From the NCBI GenBank assembly GCA_022494885.1, contig JAGVSM010003439.1, forward strand, positions 1 through 64,000: a DNA stretch of 64,000 nt, written 5' to 3'. The notes under the pieces were generated by a model, which saw nothing but the letters and a program-made list of their open reading frames with translations, searched no databases and had not been told where the DNA came from. Positions 22,093 through 32,395 of the stretch are shown here, piece after piece (positions within the stretch are counted from its first letter, which is position 1; the number at the start of each line of letters is the position of its first letter). A program made the position numbers and the translations under genes. The DNA comes from Micrasema longulum. Its lineage: Eukaryota > Arthropoda > Insecta > Trichoptera > Brachycentridae.

Positions 22093-22639
22093 ATTTTTAA
22101 TTTCTTTAAATATATTTAGACCCCTGTATTGTCATGTACAAGGCTAAGGTACTCGGAAAAAATCGTTTTTGATTGTCTTGGAAATGGGATGTTCGATCAC
22201 TGATTTTGGTTTATTACCTTTATGAGCCCACTCTATTAAACATGTTAGAAAAAAATGTTATCATTTTTAATTTTTTATACAGAATATACCCTTTGTATAT
22301 TTTATAAAAAATAAAGTAGAATAACAAAACAATAAACTTGTTTTATTTTGGATACATTACCAAATTAAATATGGAATTCTACCAATTATCTGCATACACA
22401 ATAAATAATGAATACAAAATAGTCCAGGGCCCCGATTACAGTGGGAAGTTAACTCCGACTGTCGTCCGAAAGACCGATATTTATGTACGAAAATGAGTAT
22501 ATTCGAAAGAACATTTAAATTATCTTCGTCGGTAACCTTTAATTGAACATGTTGAGAAAAAAATGTAAACATATGCTATTTTTTATACAGAAAACTTAAT
22601 TTTACTTTGTAGATAAAATTGAGATAAATTTTAACTACC

Positions 22640-22880
22640 CATCTGAATACGAGTACGTGTCCAGTTCCATCAGCAATTCTGTCTTTTTATCTCTATGGTC
22701 GAAAAACCTCGTTTTTCATAATCCTCATATCTTCGGGAACAAGAAATAGTCGCAGGCGGCAAGTCCGGTGAATACAGTGGATGTGGCTCTACTTCGGTCT
22801 GGTTTTATGTCAAAAAGTCGCGAACAAGTCGCGGGGCGCGAGTGAGCGTCCGTCATTTTCGGTCTGGAATAATCTCGATA
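22640..22880 (-). pseudogene. mariner-type transposase, C-terminal relic
   Basis: On the minus strand near 22830 the frame reads VRDFLT, stop, NQTEVEPHPLYSPDLPP. After a one-base shift it reads CDYFLFPK (about 22750). The order HP-x-YSPDL-x-PCDYFLFP is the third catalytic block of mariner (DD34D) transposases. A GRS block near 22855 would match the upstream region. Premature stops and the frameshift show it is dead. No terminal inverted repeats were found. Confidence 0.7.
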
Positions 22881-23327
22881 ATTTGCCGATCACATCAAAA
22901 CCCGTTTTACTAGTTTGTCTGTCGAAAACCAACTGCGAGTCTAAAATGTCCGAAATCGACAGATTAATTATAAACGTGTGAACGAATCTAAACAAAAAAA
23001 ATGGCTCTTACAAATACGCATTTAAATTCAAAATTGAAATGTTCGGTGTAGGTATTTTTTATATCAAACCTGTACAATTAAATTATGTGATACAGTTATA
23101 TTTATAATTTCTGCTTGATTTTATTGGAGAATCAATAATATTTATTGATCTAATTTTTTTGCAACAGAGAGGGAAAAAAAATTGAGAAGGGAATATGGTA
23201 GTTTGGGTATTTTTTTTATTTTTAATTAATTTTTTTTAAAATCATATGACACAAAGTATTTTACAAGTATAATATATTGAATTACATTCCCAGGAGTTAC
23301 AAAAACTCAATTCGGGACATAAATCAT

Positions 23328-23465
23328 CATCGGGTTGTGGTCCTGTGGCTAGTGTCTCGGACTCACGGACCAAAGGTCTGTGGTTCAAATCCCACTCTAC
23401 CCCAACTTGATTCCATTTTCTAATAGTGAGTTCTTTACAACTTGTTGAAAATGGCCCTCAAAATG
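23328..23465 (+). mobile_element. SINE family C
   Basis: The head reads CGGGTTGTGGTCCTGTGGCT, GGACCAAAGGTCTGTGG and the B box GGTTCAAATCC. The body starts ACTTGATTCCATTTTC and continues AACTTGTTGAAAATGGCCC. Same layout as the minus-strand copy at 8512-8675; the box B here has one substitution (TTCAAATCC). Confidence 0.7.
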
Positions 23466-23519
23466 AAATATTTGGGTAAATCATAAGAACGCAAATATTT
23501 CTTTTCTTAAAAAAATAAA

Positions 23520-24000
23520 TAATATTCACATTTAGAAAATAACACATTTTGAGAACAACAAAGAAACAAAGCAAGTTTAGCACCTTTATAACTAAATATA
23601 GCACAACAATATATACGCCTAAAACCTTTTCTTACACAAGCAGAATAAATATATTTAAAAAAAACGCTTTTAAGAATAAAAAAAAAGTAGTGAATCTACT
23701 AAGGGAGATAAGGTCATTAACATCACATGCCATGTAGATGATGCTGCCATAGTGATGATGAGAACATATCTATCTCAGTTAGTAAACATTTGGATGCCTA
23801 AGAAATGTCGTATAGTACAATTAACACATGATTATTGGAAACATAATTCGGATATACAAAAAAAGTGTCGGACCAAATCGGTGTATACAACAGAGGCGAG
23901 GATAGATAGAGAGAAAATAAAAAATACGAAAAACCAAGTAGAAAAACTATATAGAAAAACTAAATAGAAAAACCAAATAACTGCCCAGAACGTCAGAGAT
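23520..24000 (+). other. lysine-rich open frames, unrecognised
   Basis: Two neighbouring frames (23549-23737 and 23752-23967) are rich in Lys, Thr and Asn because the DNA is A-rich. They contain no family motif, no clear start context and no splice sites that join them well. I would not call them genes. Confidence 0.25.
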
Positions 24001-24014
24001 GAAAGTACTAAAGT

Positions 24015-24235
24015 ACAAATTTTATTTTATTTTATTGAAATAAACGGCACTTAGTGCCTTTTACATGTAAGTTGCATATAATAAAATACACACATGTAAG
24101 TGAAATAAGTAAAAATATAGTATTTAAATCAAATTATTACTAAACAGTTATTTACAAATTAAGGAGTCAAAAAAAAAGGTACACGGTTTAAAAATAATAT
24201 TACTAGTTACTAAAAAACACTTGAAAAATTTAATA
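24015..24235 (-). repeat. probable LINE 3' tail
   Basis: The minus strand ends in TTTCAATAAAATAAAATAAA, the same type of tail as the LINE at 17690-18570. No coding part is preserved. Confidence 0.4.
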
Positions 24236-24240
24236 TTTGG

Positions 24241-24520
24241 TTAACATATTACAACAGAGATGAAGAACATTTTAGATTAGGTAATATAGAGTTCCAGGCA
24301 TCTACAGGGCTTATGACCTGTCAATGGCTGGTTTAAGTGGCCACTTTACACACTGTGTAACATTCACCATTCTGTCTATATTTGAACATCTGTATTCCTT
24401 CAATTCTTTCATCTGTTGATGTTTGTGAAGTTAAAGAGCTGAAACCTTTATTTATGCGTTCAAATAATTCAATCGAATTCAATCAAATAATCGTAAATAA
24501 TTCAATTAGATGAATCTCAC
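24241..24520 (-). mobile_element. foldback element FB, half copy with intact TTAA end
   Basis: It begins TTAACATATTACAACAGAGA and carries the inverse of the family core: ACAGGGCTTATGACCTGTCA, AGTGGCCACT, TTACACACTGTGTAACATTC, then CATCTGTTGATGTTTGTGAA. It stops after a TGAATCTCACCCGCAT block, where a LINE end is joined. The TTAA at the tip suggests TTAA as target site. Confidence 0.7.
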
Positions 24521-24521
24521 C

Positions 24522-24565
24522 CGCATGACGTGTGTGGCGGTCCATTCTCTCTGCCTACCCCTACG
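24522..24565 (+). pseudogene. LINE C-terminal end, 14 codons
   Basis: The frame reads GGPFSLPTPTEKW in one phase, and in the next WRSILSAYPYGEMA, stopping at TGA near 24562. WRSILS-x-YPYGE-x-A is also the end of the LINE at 57131-57790. It is a minimal 5'-truncated insertion or a deletion remnant joined to the foldback element. Confidence 0.55.
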
Positions 24566-25054
24566 GAGAAATGGCGTGATGGTAGCAGTAGAAGTAGTAG
24601 TACAGTGACAACATTTACTAGATGTATAAAAGTAGATCTGTATAGAATTTTTAAAAAACATGTACCTTTTATGAGATTTATTCATAAAAAAAATAATGAA
24701 AAAACTAAAATTTTAAAATAAAAATCCAGTCAGTCTATAAACATTTGGACGAACCTTAAACATTTTTGGAGGTTTTCACAGACACTGCTGTTAGTAAAAA
24801 TGCTTGTATACGCAATAAATTCATAAATAAATAATGTATGTCGTGGTCTCCCACTTTTTATAGAAATCGATTTCCATGTATTAGAAGGCAAAGACATCAA
24901 CGCGCGGTGCCGTGGCAGTAAAACCCGAATTTTTTAGAAACCTTTTTTAAACGACGCAATTAAAACTCTGCCACCCATGATCAGAGAATCAAATTAATTA
25001 AAATATAAAAACGTATTTTAATCAACAATATTTTGAGTTTGTTCAAATTTGTGT

Positions 25055-25345
25055 AGATAAATTACCTGATCCATGAAGAAGTATAGAAATTGAAAAAATA
25101 ACATTTTCAGGCGTTACCAAGTATGTATATAGGTGAAATAATTCAATTAGATAAATCTCACCCGCATAAATAAAGGTTTCAGCTCTTTAACTTCACAAAC
25201 ATCAACAGATGAAAAAATTAAAGGAATATAGATGTTCAAATACAGGCAGAATGGTGAATGTTACACGGTGTATAAAGTGGCCACTTAAACCAGCCATTGA
25301 CAGGTTATAAGCCCTGTAGATGCCTAGACTTCTATATTATATATT
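25055..25345 (+). mobile_element. foldback element FB, 3' half interrupted by a SINE
   Basis: The order is GATAAATTACCTGATCCATG, GGCGTTACCAAGTATG, AAAGGTTTCAGCTCTTTAAC, GGTGAATGTTACACGG, AGTGGCCACT, CAGGTTATAAGCCCTGTAGA, then ATGCCTAGACTTCTATATTA. At 25345 the expected right tip is replaced by SINE family B. Confidence 0.7.
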
Positions 25346-25517
25346 GGCGGCCACCGTGGTGTAGTGGTCAAGACGCTTGATTCACGCACGGAAGATTCCG
25401 GGTTCGATTCCCGGTGAGAACACAAAAATTAAAATGTGATTTTTCTCAAGCCTGGGTGCTTTGTGATGTAATTCACCACTGTAATTAGGCCTCCTGGCCT
25501 GTTGTGGTGCAAAAAAA
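25346..25517 (+). mobile_element. SINE family B
   Basis: The head reads CGTGGTGTAGTGGTCAAGAC, GCTTGATTCACGCACGG and the B box GGTTCGATTCC. The body has CAAGCCTGGGTGCTTTGTG and TTCACCACTGTAATTAGGCC, and it ends with a short A run near 25517. It is nested at the right side of a foldback element. Confidence 0.8.
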
Positions 25518-25779
25518 ACAGGGTAAAAGATTGTGCAAAACTGAATATGCACTGGGACGATTGCGCATGCGTAGACAAGATGATAAAATCGTCCGCTAGA
25601 GTCGATTTCGCTAGATCTTTTGGCGCTAGTATTGTATATTATGATGTTTACGTGTATAATATTGCAACGAATCCCTGTTTCTTTCTACTTCCTGATAACA
25701 TAATTTTACTATCAATAAAATTACTAATTTATTTACACAAATTTTTATTTGGCAGTGCACTGCACTTATGCACATACTA

Positions 25780-25995
25780 AGGAACCGCCTCTGGTCAAGA
25801 GAAAGGTCAGAATAAAGAAAGACTCCCAGTAGTTTAACGTTGGGTAAAGCGGTACTCCCTCCATTAGGTAGGGCCGTATCCTGGATCAAATTCTGTCGTT
25901 TGGCTGAATCCACCCATAGTTGTTCCGTTTTTGATGGTCTTAATGACTTACCACTACACGAATATCGTGTAAATGATGGGCGGGTAAGTCTCAAA
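25780..25995 (-). pseudogene. L2-like LINE fragment
   Basis: The minus strand reads EQLWVDSAKRQNLIQDTALP, then NVKLLGVFLYSDLSLD. The same two blocks (LWVASARRQNLIQDAALP and LLGVLLNSDLSLD) lie in the plus-strand L2-like copy at 39300-39425. Only this short stretch is present. Confidence 0.65.
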
Positions 25996-26084
25996 GCCGG
26001 TAGACATTAAAAGCCAGTAAGTGGTTAAATACAAATGTTTACAAGCTTACATTAGTCAAAAGATTTTAGCTGGTCTATTTATCA

Positions 26085-26352
26085 ATGTACTTCCGTAATT
26101 CAAATACACAATCGTGACGTCACCGTGATCTTGAATTTGTTTATCTACCATTATATAAGAACAATGCAATTACACGCTAATTAATTACATAACACGCTAA
26201 AGCGCATAAAGCCAGTGTTGGGAAATAAATCAAACGTCATAAAATAAAAATGAATAAAAAGCATGGGAAAGAAAACGAATTCAGAAGCACGTCATTCGTA
26301 ATTTTACACTCGTAATAATTTTTCACAGAACCGCATTTCAGTATTGCTTACA
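26085..26352 (+). mobile_element. LTR (partial or complete) of a Gypsy-type retroelement
   Basis: The right edge ends in CA immediately before a primer binding site, as an LTR should. A TATA box (ATTATATAAG, about 26153) lies 200 bases upstream, followed by a possible R region and an AATAAA-type signal near 26225. A TG at 26085 could be the left edge, giving about 268 bp, but this is a guess. Only leader sequence of about 30 bases follows the binding site before other DNA, so the internal genes are gone. Confidence 0.6.
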
Positions 26353-26353
26353 A

Positions 26354-26371
26354 TGGCGCCCAACGCGGGGC
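26354..26371 (+). other. primer binding site, tRNA-Lys type
   Basis: TGGCGCCCAACGCGGGGC is complementary to the 3' end of a tRNA-Lys, the primer used by gypsy-type elements among others. It starts two bases after the LTR end CA at 26351-26352 (one A between). One position differs from the common TGGCGCCCAACGTGGGGC form. Confidence 0.75.
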
Positions 26372-26449
26372 AAAAATAAAAATAAAAAGAAATTACATTT
26401 ATGATCTAATCTAATCTAATCTAATATTGATACCAAAAAAGATTGCAAA

Positions 26450-27000
26450 AAAATATCAATTTTGGGAAGGATCAGAAGATTTATTGATAAGGACTCTTGC
26501 AAAACTATTTACAAAGCAATTACTGAACCACACGTTAACTACTGTAGTAGCATTTTATTTTTATCAAACAAAGAAAACATAAATAAACTAACTGTATTAC
26601 AAAATAAAGCCTTTAGAATCATTTTGAAAAAAACAGATATACGAGGGTAAAGTCGATGGTAAATGAAATGAAATTATTAACATATAAACAAAGAATATTT
26701 TACAATACAATGATATTTGTTCGTAAAATTATAAACTCTAATAAAAAAACAGAACTTTGGAAAAAATTGATCGGAACCAGCATGAACACGATCACAATAC
26801 TAGAGAAAAGAACAAAATCAGACTTTCATTTAGGAAAACGGCAAAGTCACAAAATTCAATTTTATTTAAAGCAATTGAAAAGTATTACGAAATGGAAAAA
26901 AATATTTATGAAGAAAAAAACATATCAAAATTTAAAATAATGGTCAAGACATATGTGATAAACAATTTATAAATTAAATATATTTGCACAACATTATTTT
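26450..27000 (+). pseudogene. LINE C-terminal domain, same family as 40.6-41.3 kb
   Basis: The first frame reads GRIRRFIDKDSCKTIYKAIT, then YCSSILFLSNKENINKL and LQNKAFRIILKKT, followed by a stop at 26648. A second frame carries NEMKLLTYKQRIFYNTMIFV and a K-rich end to about 26940. The minus-strand copy at 40560-41312 has the same order. The 3' UTR continues to about 27000. The reverse transcriptase palm is absent. Confidence 0.7.
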
Positions 27001-27076
27001 TTGGTATGTGTATTTTTGTACATACACAAATCTGGATTTCTCCCGAGGGGGAGTAGGTATACATTTTTTATCAATA

Positions 27077-27283
27077 TCCCTACAGAGATGACATTTAATA
27101 AGATATATACAAAAATCAAAATGTTACCTGTGTCGATATTCGCTAATAAGCGGAATGGGGAATGTTGTAAAACGTAAAGTGGCCACTTAACCCAGCCAAT
27201 GACAGGTCATAAGCCCTGTAAACGCTCGAATATCCATAATCCTGAATTTGAAAAAAATTCTACCTCATCTCTGTAGGGATATT
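27077..27283. mobile_element. foldback element, short variant (207 bp)
   Basis: The ends are ATATCCCTACAGAGATGA and TCATCTCTGTAGGGATAT. Inside are ATATTCGCTAATAAGCGGAA, AGTGGCCACTTAACCCAGCC and AGGTCATAAGCCCTGTAAAC, a diverged form of the FB core. The copy at 31549-32057 shares this variant closely from ACAAAAATCAAAAATGTTACC to its right end. Confidence 0.7.
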
Positions 27284-27319
27284 AATAAAAAATATATTTG
27301 TAATGTTATTATTAGAACA

Positions 27320-28030
27320 CACATAACAATATGTATGATATACTATATCACAATATTGAAACCTTACAATCCAGAAGAACTATATCTGATACTGTCTTCC
27401 TTTACAAAATAGTAAATAACAAATTAGATTGTCCCCAACTTCTTGAGAAAATTAAAATTCGTATCCCTCAGCGCACAACTCGGCTGCAGCAATTGTTTCA
27501 TGTTGGAAGATCAAGCACAAATAACAACAAGAATGCACCTTTTCCCAGAATCTTAAATAGTTATAACAAACATTTTTTTGAAATTGATATATATTTTCTA
27601 ACTTTAATTAACTATAAGAAAAATGCCATGGCTGTATATAATTGCAGATAATAATCATTTAACTTAATCAGTACTATCTATTTAACATTTGTAATTTGTT
27701 ATATACTTGTACATTTGTATTTATGTCTAAGAGGAAAAGCTGATCTGAAGCTACTCCGTGGGGATCCGTAAAATGATTTTTTTTTTTAATTATTTAAAAA
27801 TTATAATAATGAATTAAATTTTGTACTTTTAGTTATTATCATTTTTTTTTTTTGCAAGTGATATGATACGGAGTGGCTTAATACAGGTACGCTTTTTTAA
27901 AAATTTTTTACATTCTATTTAGTTTTTATATAGAAAACTGTAATTGGCCTAAAATTTTGGTTTATTTGTATATACTGTATTTTTTGTTGTAATGGCTGTT
28001 GTTTTCTTTAAATAAATAAAATAAAAAATA
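27320..28030 (+). pseudogene. CR1-like LINE, C-terminal end and tail
   Basis: The frame reads IETLQSRRTISDTVFLYKIV, LDCPQLLEKIKIRIPQRTTR and FFEIDIYFLTLINYKK, stopping near 27651. The 3' UTR runs through TGTAATGGCTGTTGTTTTC to AATAAATAAAATAAAAA at about 28030. It is 5'-truncated. Confidence 0.72.
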
Positions 28031-28499
28031 AAATAAAAATAAAAATGTGTGCCCTACTTTAAGATTTAAATAAAATAAATAAATAAATAAACTAAAAATG
28101 AAAATTTAACTACCACAATAATTTCTGGATTGTTTTTCATACTTGCTCCTAAGTAAATCATGTGCACATCACAACCCTTTGATTTTCACATACATAAAAT
28201 AATTAAGGGGTTAAATCATACATATCATTTTTTAGTTTTTGTTCAGCGAAAATCAGCGAACTTCCTCATTTGAAACATCATGTTTTTGATCAATTTAGTT
28301 TTTTTTTAAAACTATATTAGGACCTCTGTATTTAGTAGCCTTACGTGTCATGTTTGTCTTGGAAATGGGATGTTTGATCACTGATTTTGGTTTATTAACT
28401 GTATGAGTCCAATCACCATCGTTGCAAAGTTCAAGAACAATGGCGCGTGATGACTACTTTTAAGGACAGTGGATATTTATGGATATTCTTTCTTTCCTG

Positions 28500-28612
28500 C
28501 ATTCTGCTTCATGCGTGATAAAGGTTTCAGCTATTTTACTTCACAAAAGTCAACAGATGGAAGTGTTGAGGAAATGTGAATGTTCAAACATATGCAGAAT
28601 GGTGAATGGCCT
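28500..28612 (+). mobile_element. foldback element FB fragment
   Basis: It contains GCGTGATAAAGGTTTCAGC, TCAACAGATGGAAGTGTTGA and GCAGAATGGTGAATGG, then stops. The AGTGGCCACT core and both ends are missing. Confidence 0.6.
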
Positions 28613-28694
28613 ACTACTCGGTTAAAGTGTACAATCTACTTCCATTATTTATAAGGACAATTAGTAAGTTCTCACAATATAAAATTGCTATTAA

Positions 28695-29143
28695 CATTTT
28701 GTATCCCGGAGCCGTGTAAACACGTGATTGTATAACCACGCGTTGTGTCCCGGTCCCGTGTTTTCACGTGGTTTACCGGCTGTCTAAAAAAGTGCATTCT
28801 ATTGATATCTAGTGACTTTTGTTAGTACCTTTTCGCTGCTGGTAAATCACGTGAAAACACGGGACCGGGACACAACGCGTGCTTATTGTAATCACGTGTT
28901 GACACGGCTCCGGGATACTAAGCACAAAAAAGGAGTGAGGCCCTGTATATGTGCGAACATTGCAATGCGCAATGTGGCTCTCCATAAAGACCAATGTTGG
29001 CTAAACTATCATACAAAAATAGCTCATTAATTTTTTCAAATAAATATGAGATGTTTCAATTGATTTAACCCAGTATTTTCATAATTATGACACTTTTAAG
29101 AAACCCTTCACAAAGTATGTGAATTCGGCCGGTGCTCAAAGTG
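28695..29143. mobile_element. piggyBac-like non-autonomous element (449 bp), TTAA target
   Basis: TTAA borders both sides (28691-28694 and 29144-29147). The paralogous segment at 8985-9815 shows the uninterrupted site GCTATTAAGAAATGG at 9011-9025, so the insertion boundaries and the TTAA duplication are directly visible. The right tip on the minus strand starts CACTTTGAGCACCGGCC; the left tip starts CATTTTG. It encodes no transposase. A related remnant is at 8785-8965. Confidence 0.8.
28701..28918. repeat. 218 bp near-perfect hairpin inside the TTAA element
   Basis: The left arm (28701-28777) starts GTATCCCGGAGCCGTGT and ends CACGTGGTTTACC. The right arm (28841-28918) is its inverse with only a few changes, and the loop is about 63 bases. 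Each arm contains two CACGTG E-box palindromes or near matches and the block GTTGTGTCCCGGTCCCGTG. It may be a separate MITE nested in the TTAA element. Confidence 0.8.
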
Positions 29144-29147
29144 TTAA

Positions 29148-30125
29148 GAAATGGATAGTGGAGGTGGGTTGCGCACGGATCGATGCGTGGATCAAGCCAA
29201 ATAGGTAAAATGTGTGTACTGTTTATGAAACTTGGTCTATTGGTCTATATAAATTGGTTATGTTTTTTATTATTATTTTAGTTTTTTATTGTTTATTATG
29301 TTAATGATAATTAGGTTAATTAGATTAATTGCGTTTTTGTTATTGTTGTTATTATTATGTTAACTTGTTGAATAGCTAATTTAAGGCATGTTTCACATTT
29401 TGTAAAATGTTTCCCTCGGCACGGGACACCCCAGTGAGGGAACATTATTCTGTATAAAAAAAGAATACAATTATAAATGAATAAATAAATACAATATTGG
29501 TGTACAACATAAAAACGAAAGACATAAGACTTCGAGCTAAACCATGTCAATCCAACTTCATCCCACACATATCCTGAAAGGTGTGAGGCAGGGTTGCATA
29601 CTTTTTAACTTATAGGTACTCCGAATTTGTATTTAGAGAGGCCTTGTAAGATTTTTACATTTTATTTTATTTTTTATTTTTTTTTGTTTTATCTTAATTC
29701 TATTTTTAAATCTTGAAAAGGGGTATATTCTTATGTGTGCTCTAATTAGTATTTGGAAATGTAAATTTCGAATTTATCATGACATAGGAATCAAAATAAA
29801 TTGTAAAGTAATCAATTATCCCACTTGCTATTTAATGATGCTCACACTTACACACACCTGAACACATACTCCCACACAAATACGCATAAACACACCTCTA
29901 CACTCTTTCATACAAATACACAAAAAGAAACCCTTTTGTTGTACCACAATGAAGATTTAATATGTATGATTCTTATTTAGAAACTTCGCTAGTCTGTCTT
30001 TAAACCATTATTTTTTAATGTTATTATATCATTTGTCGACTGTTTGTTTCTTTAAAGTAAATAATAAATCAATAATAATATAATAATATTATTATGCGCT
30101 GATATTACCGCCATTATAGCAAGCT
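29148..30125. repeat. dispersed duplication, copy 2
   Basis: This continues the match to 9019-9815 and then to 10165-10310: AATGGATAGTGGAGGTGGG at the left, GTGTGAGGCAGGGTTGCATA in the middle, GCGCTGATATTACCGCCATT at the right. In the LINE scrap 12 bases are missing relative to copy 1 (CGCCAATGCTTT), and the YADD codons have changed to ADI. About 300 bases present at 9816-10160 are absent here. Confidence 0.72.
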
Positions 30126-30129
30126 GGCC

Positions 30130-30620
30130 TGCACAGTCATCTTCATGTTTTTTTTATGATTATTTTAGTTTTATTGTTTATTATGTTAATGATAATTAGA
30201 CACTTCAGTGAGGGAACATTATTCTGGATAAAACAAGAATACAAACAATGTAAAGATATAAATAAATCCTACGTTTTAAAATTCACTTGGTTCTTCTCTG
30301 TGTACCAGTATCTCTACTTAGAACAAGTTCAAGTTACACAGGTGGAGATACGATGAATTGTAGGTGTAGGGTAAATGGTAAGAGTCCAGCACAATACAGT
30401 AGGTGGAAGTAACATAACAGGTATAACATGAGTACCTGTATATATCTACTGTCGATAAGTATAATGTGCGTCTGTAGAGTATCGACTTGACACACTATCG
30501 CTAAGGAATGTCGAGAGGGATTGCCGCAACATATATAACTTAGGCCACTACAAACTGCTAATCTCACAATTTGCTGAATAGGCACCGCACGACAAAAAGG
30601 TAACTTTAAAATATACGTTT
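30130..30620. other. no recognisable gene
   Basis: A block at 30165-30260 repeats part of the 9130-9330 region (TTATTGTTTATTATGTTAATG, then GTGAGGGAACATTATTCTG). The stretch 30300-30600 is less AT-rich, has ATATATAACTTAGG near 30532, and an open minus-strand frame without motifs. It could be an LTR, but no second copy or primer site supports this. Confidence 0.35.
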
Positions 30621-31196
30621 TACTTCTTCCTCTTCGTTTCGATCTGTTGATCAGTTTTGAGAGAAAGCTGCTTCTCTTGGGACGATGAGATCCAACTGTC
30701 TGCCATCTTTTAAACGGTCGATCACGTGGAGTTTCCTTAGCTGCAATGCAATGGGTTCTGTAGCTAAATCACAAATAACTATCGACGTGCTTTAAAACAT
30801 GCTAAGCATTTGAGCGATCACAACAAACAATAATGAACATGCTCAAGTTATCGCAGTCATAAGTCAACGCGTGTGTAATCTCTAAGTCAACGCTCGTGTC
30901 GGTTTGTTATACTTCTTCCTCTTTGTTTCGATCTGTTAATCAGTTTTGGGAGAAAGCTACTACTCTTGGGACGATGAGATCTAACTGTCCCCCATCTTTT
31001 AAACGGTCGATCACGTGGAGTTTCCTTAGCTGCAATGTAATGGAATCTGTAGCTTAATCACAAATAACTATCGACGTGCTTTAAAACATGCTAAGCATTT
31101 GAGCGATCACAACGAACAATAACGAACATGCTTAAGTTATCGCAGTCATAAGTCAGTGTATAATCTCTAAGTCAACGCTCGTGTCGGTTTGTTATT
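30621..31196. repeat. tandem repeat, two units of about 288 bp
   Basis: Unit 1 (30621-30908) and unit 2 (30909-31196) are nearly identical. Each starts CTTCTTCCTCTT, includes ACGGTCGATCACGTGGAG and AAACATGCTAAGCATTTGAG, and ends TCAACGCTCGTGTCGGTTTG. A third, half-diverged unit lies alone at 58240-58503. The function is unknown; tandem 5' UTR monomers of a retroelement or a small satellite are both possible. Confidence 0.75.
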
Positions 31197-31545
31197 TAAC
31201 AAATTAAAACAGAAATGGAGAATACCTTAAATAAGGGAATATGGAAGTCTAGGCATTTACAGGGCTTATGACCTGTCAGTGGCTGGTTTAAGTGGCCACT
31301 TTACACACTGTGCAACATTCACAATTTTGCCCATGTTTGAGCATCCATATTTCTTCAATTCTTCCATTTGTTGATTTTAGTAAAGTTAAAGACTGAAACC
31401 TTTATTGTTGTGAAGAGATTTATCTGAATGAATTATTTCACATACTAAGCAACGCCTGAAAACAATTTTTCAATTTTTAAACTTCTTCTTGTCAAGTTGG
31501 TTTCATTACAATTTTTGAGTTTGTCCAAATGTTCGTAGACAAAAA
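31197..31545 (-). mobile_element. foldback element FB
   Basis: It begins TTTAACAAATTAAAACAGAA and carries GGGAATATGGAAGTCTAGGC, CAGGGCTTATGACCTGTCAG, AGTGGCCACT, a TTGTTGATTTTAG block and AGCAACGCCTGAAAAC, ending with the outer flank TGAGTTTGTCCAAATGTTCG. It follows the tandem repeat directly. Confidence 0.7.
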
Positions 31546-31548
31546 AAA

Positions 31549-32057
31549 ATATCCCTACATTTTTTTTGCATATGCATTCTCGTCGAATGCAATCCTACTA
31601 GGATGAAAGAAAGATTTATGCTTTCAACTTTTTATTTATTCGATTGAAAATTGTAAAATCTACGAGCACGCGCAGCACAAAGATCTACATTTTGCTGAAA
31701 ACCGCACGTAAATCGGTTGAGCCGTTTAGGACAAGTTCAGTGACATTACACGTACAGAAGAATTATATACATAAAGAGTTATTTGTAAAATCGTTTTTTA
31801 GCAATAAAAAACATAACATTTTTGCTACGTGTACTTGTACAAATCGCTTGTGGATGGTTTCTCAAATTCATAACATAAATACAAAAATCAAAAATGTTAC
31901 CTGGTGTGGATATTCGCTAATAAGCGGAATGGGGAATGTTGTAGTACTTAAAGTGGCCACTTAACCCAGCCAATGACAGGTCATAAGCCCTGTAAACGCT
32001 CGAATATCCATAATCCTGAATTTGAAAAAAATTCTACCTCATCTCTGTAGGGATATA
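31549..32057. mobile_element. foldback element, long form of the short variant
   Basis: The ends are ATATCCCTACA and TGTAGGGATAT. The right 200 bases are nearly identical to 27090-27283. The left part (31570-31860) is unique here and includes an open plus-strand frame without motifs. So 27077-27283 is probably an internal deletion derivative of this longer form. Confidence 0.6.
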
Positions 32058-32059
32058 AA

Positions 32060-32395
32060 TAAAAAAATATAAAAAACATCATTTTAAAAAAAGTACAAAA
32101 ACTCGTAAAAAAGTAATTAAACCTATGTTCAGAGAACAGGTCTAAGGAATAAAACAATACTAAAAGTAATTTTAATAAATTGGAAAAAACATGCTTCGAG
32201 TAATTGGAATTAGGGATTAATAAACGATCAAAACATATAAAGGTCGTCTAAACCGCACAAGGCAAACTGAACAAAATAATTCCAGGTAAAAACGGAAGAC
32301 GATGAGGAAAATTATTGAAATATCGACGGTGATCTGGTTAATGACGTACTGCATATCGACAGTAAAAATTAATAACTTATAATTAAATAGACACG
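32060..32395. other. no recognisable gene
   Basis: AT-rich sequence with a scrap GGTCGTCTAAACCGC near 32240. No supported coding frame. Confidence 0.35.

Noticed and set aside
23549..23967. Two Lys-rich frames as a gene.
   Set aside because: Composition follows from A-rich DNA; no motif or splice signal supports them.
26405..26425. CTAAT repeats as telomere-type sequence.
   Set aside because: Only four short units next to a LINE; not the insect TTAGG repeat. A simple microsatellite.
30334..30585. Minus-strand frame of 83 codons rich in Leu and Cys.
   Set aside because: No start context, no homologous motif, and it overlaps sequence that may be an LTR or other repeat.
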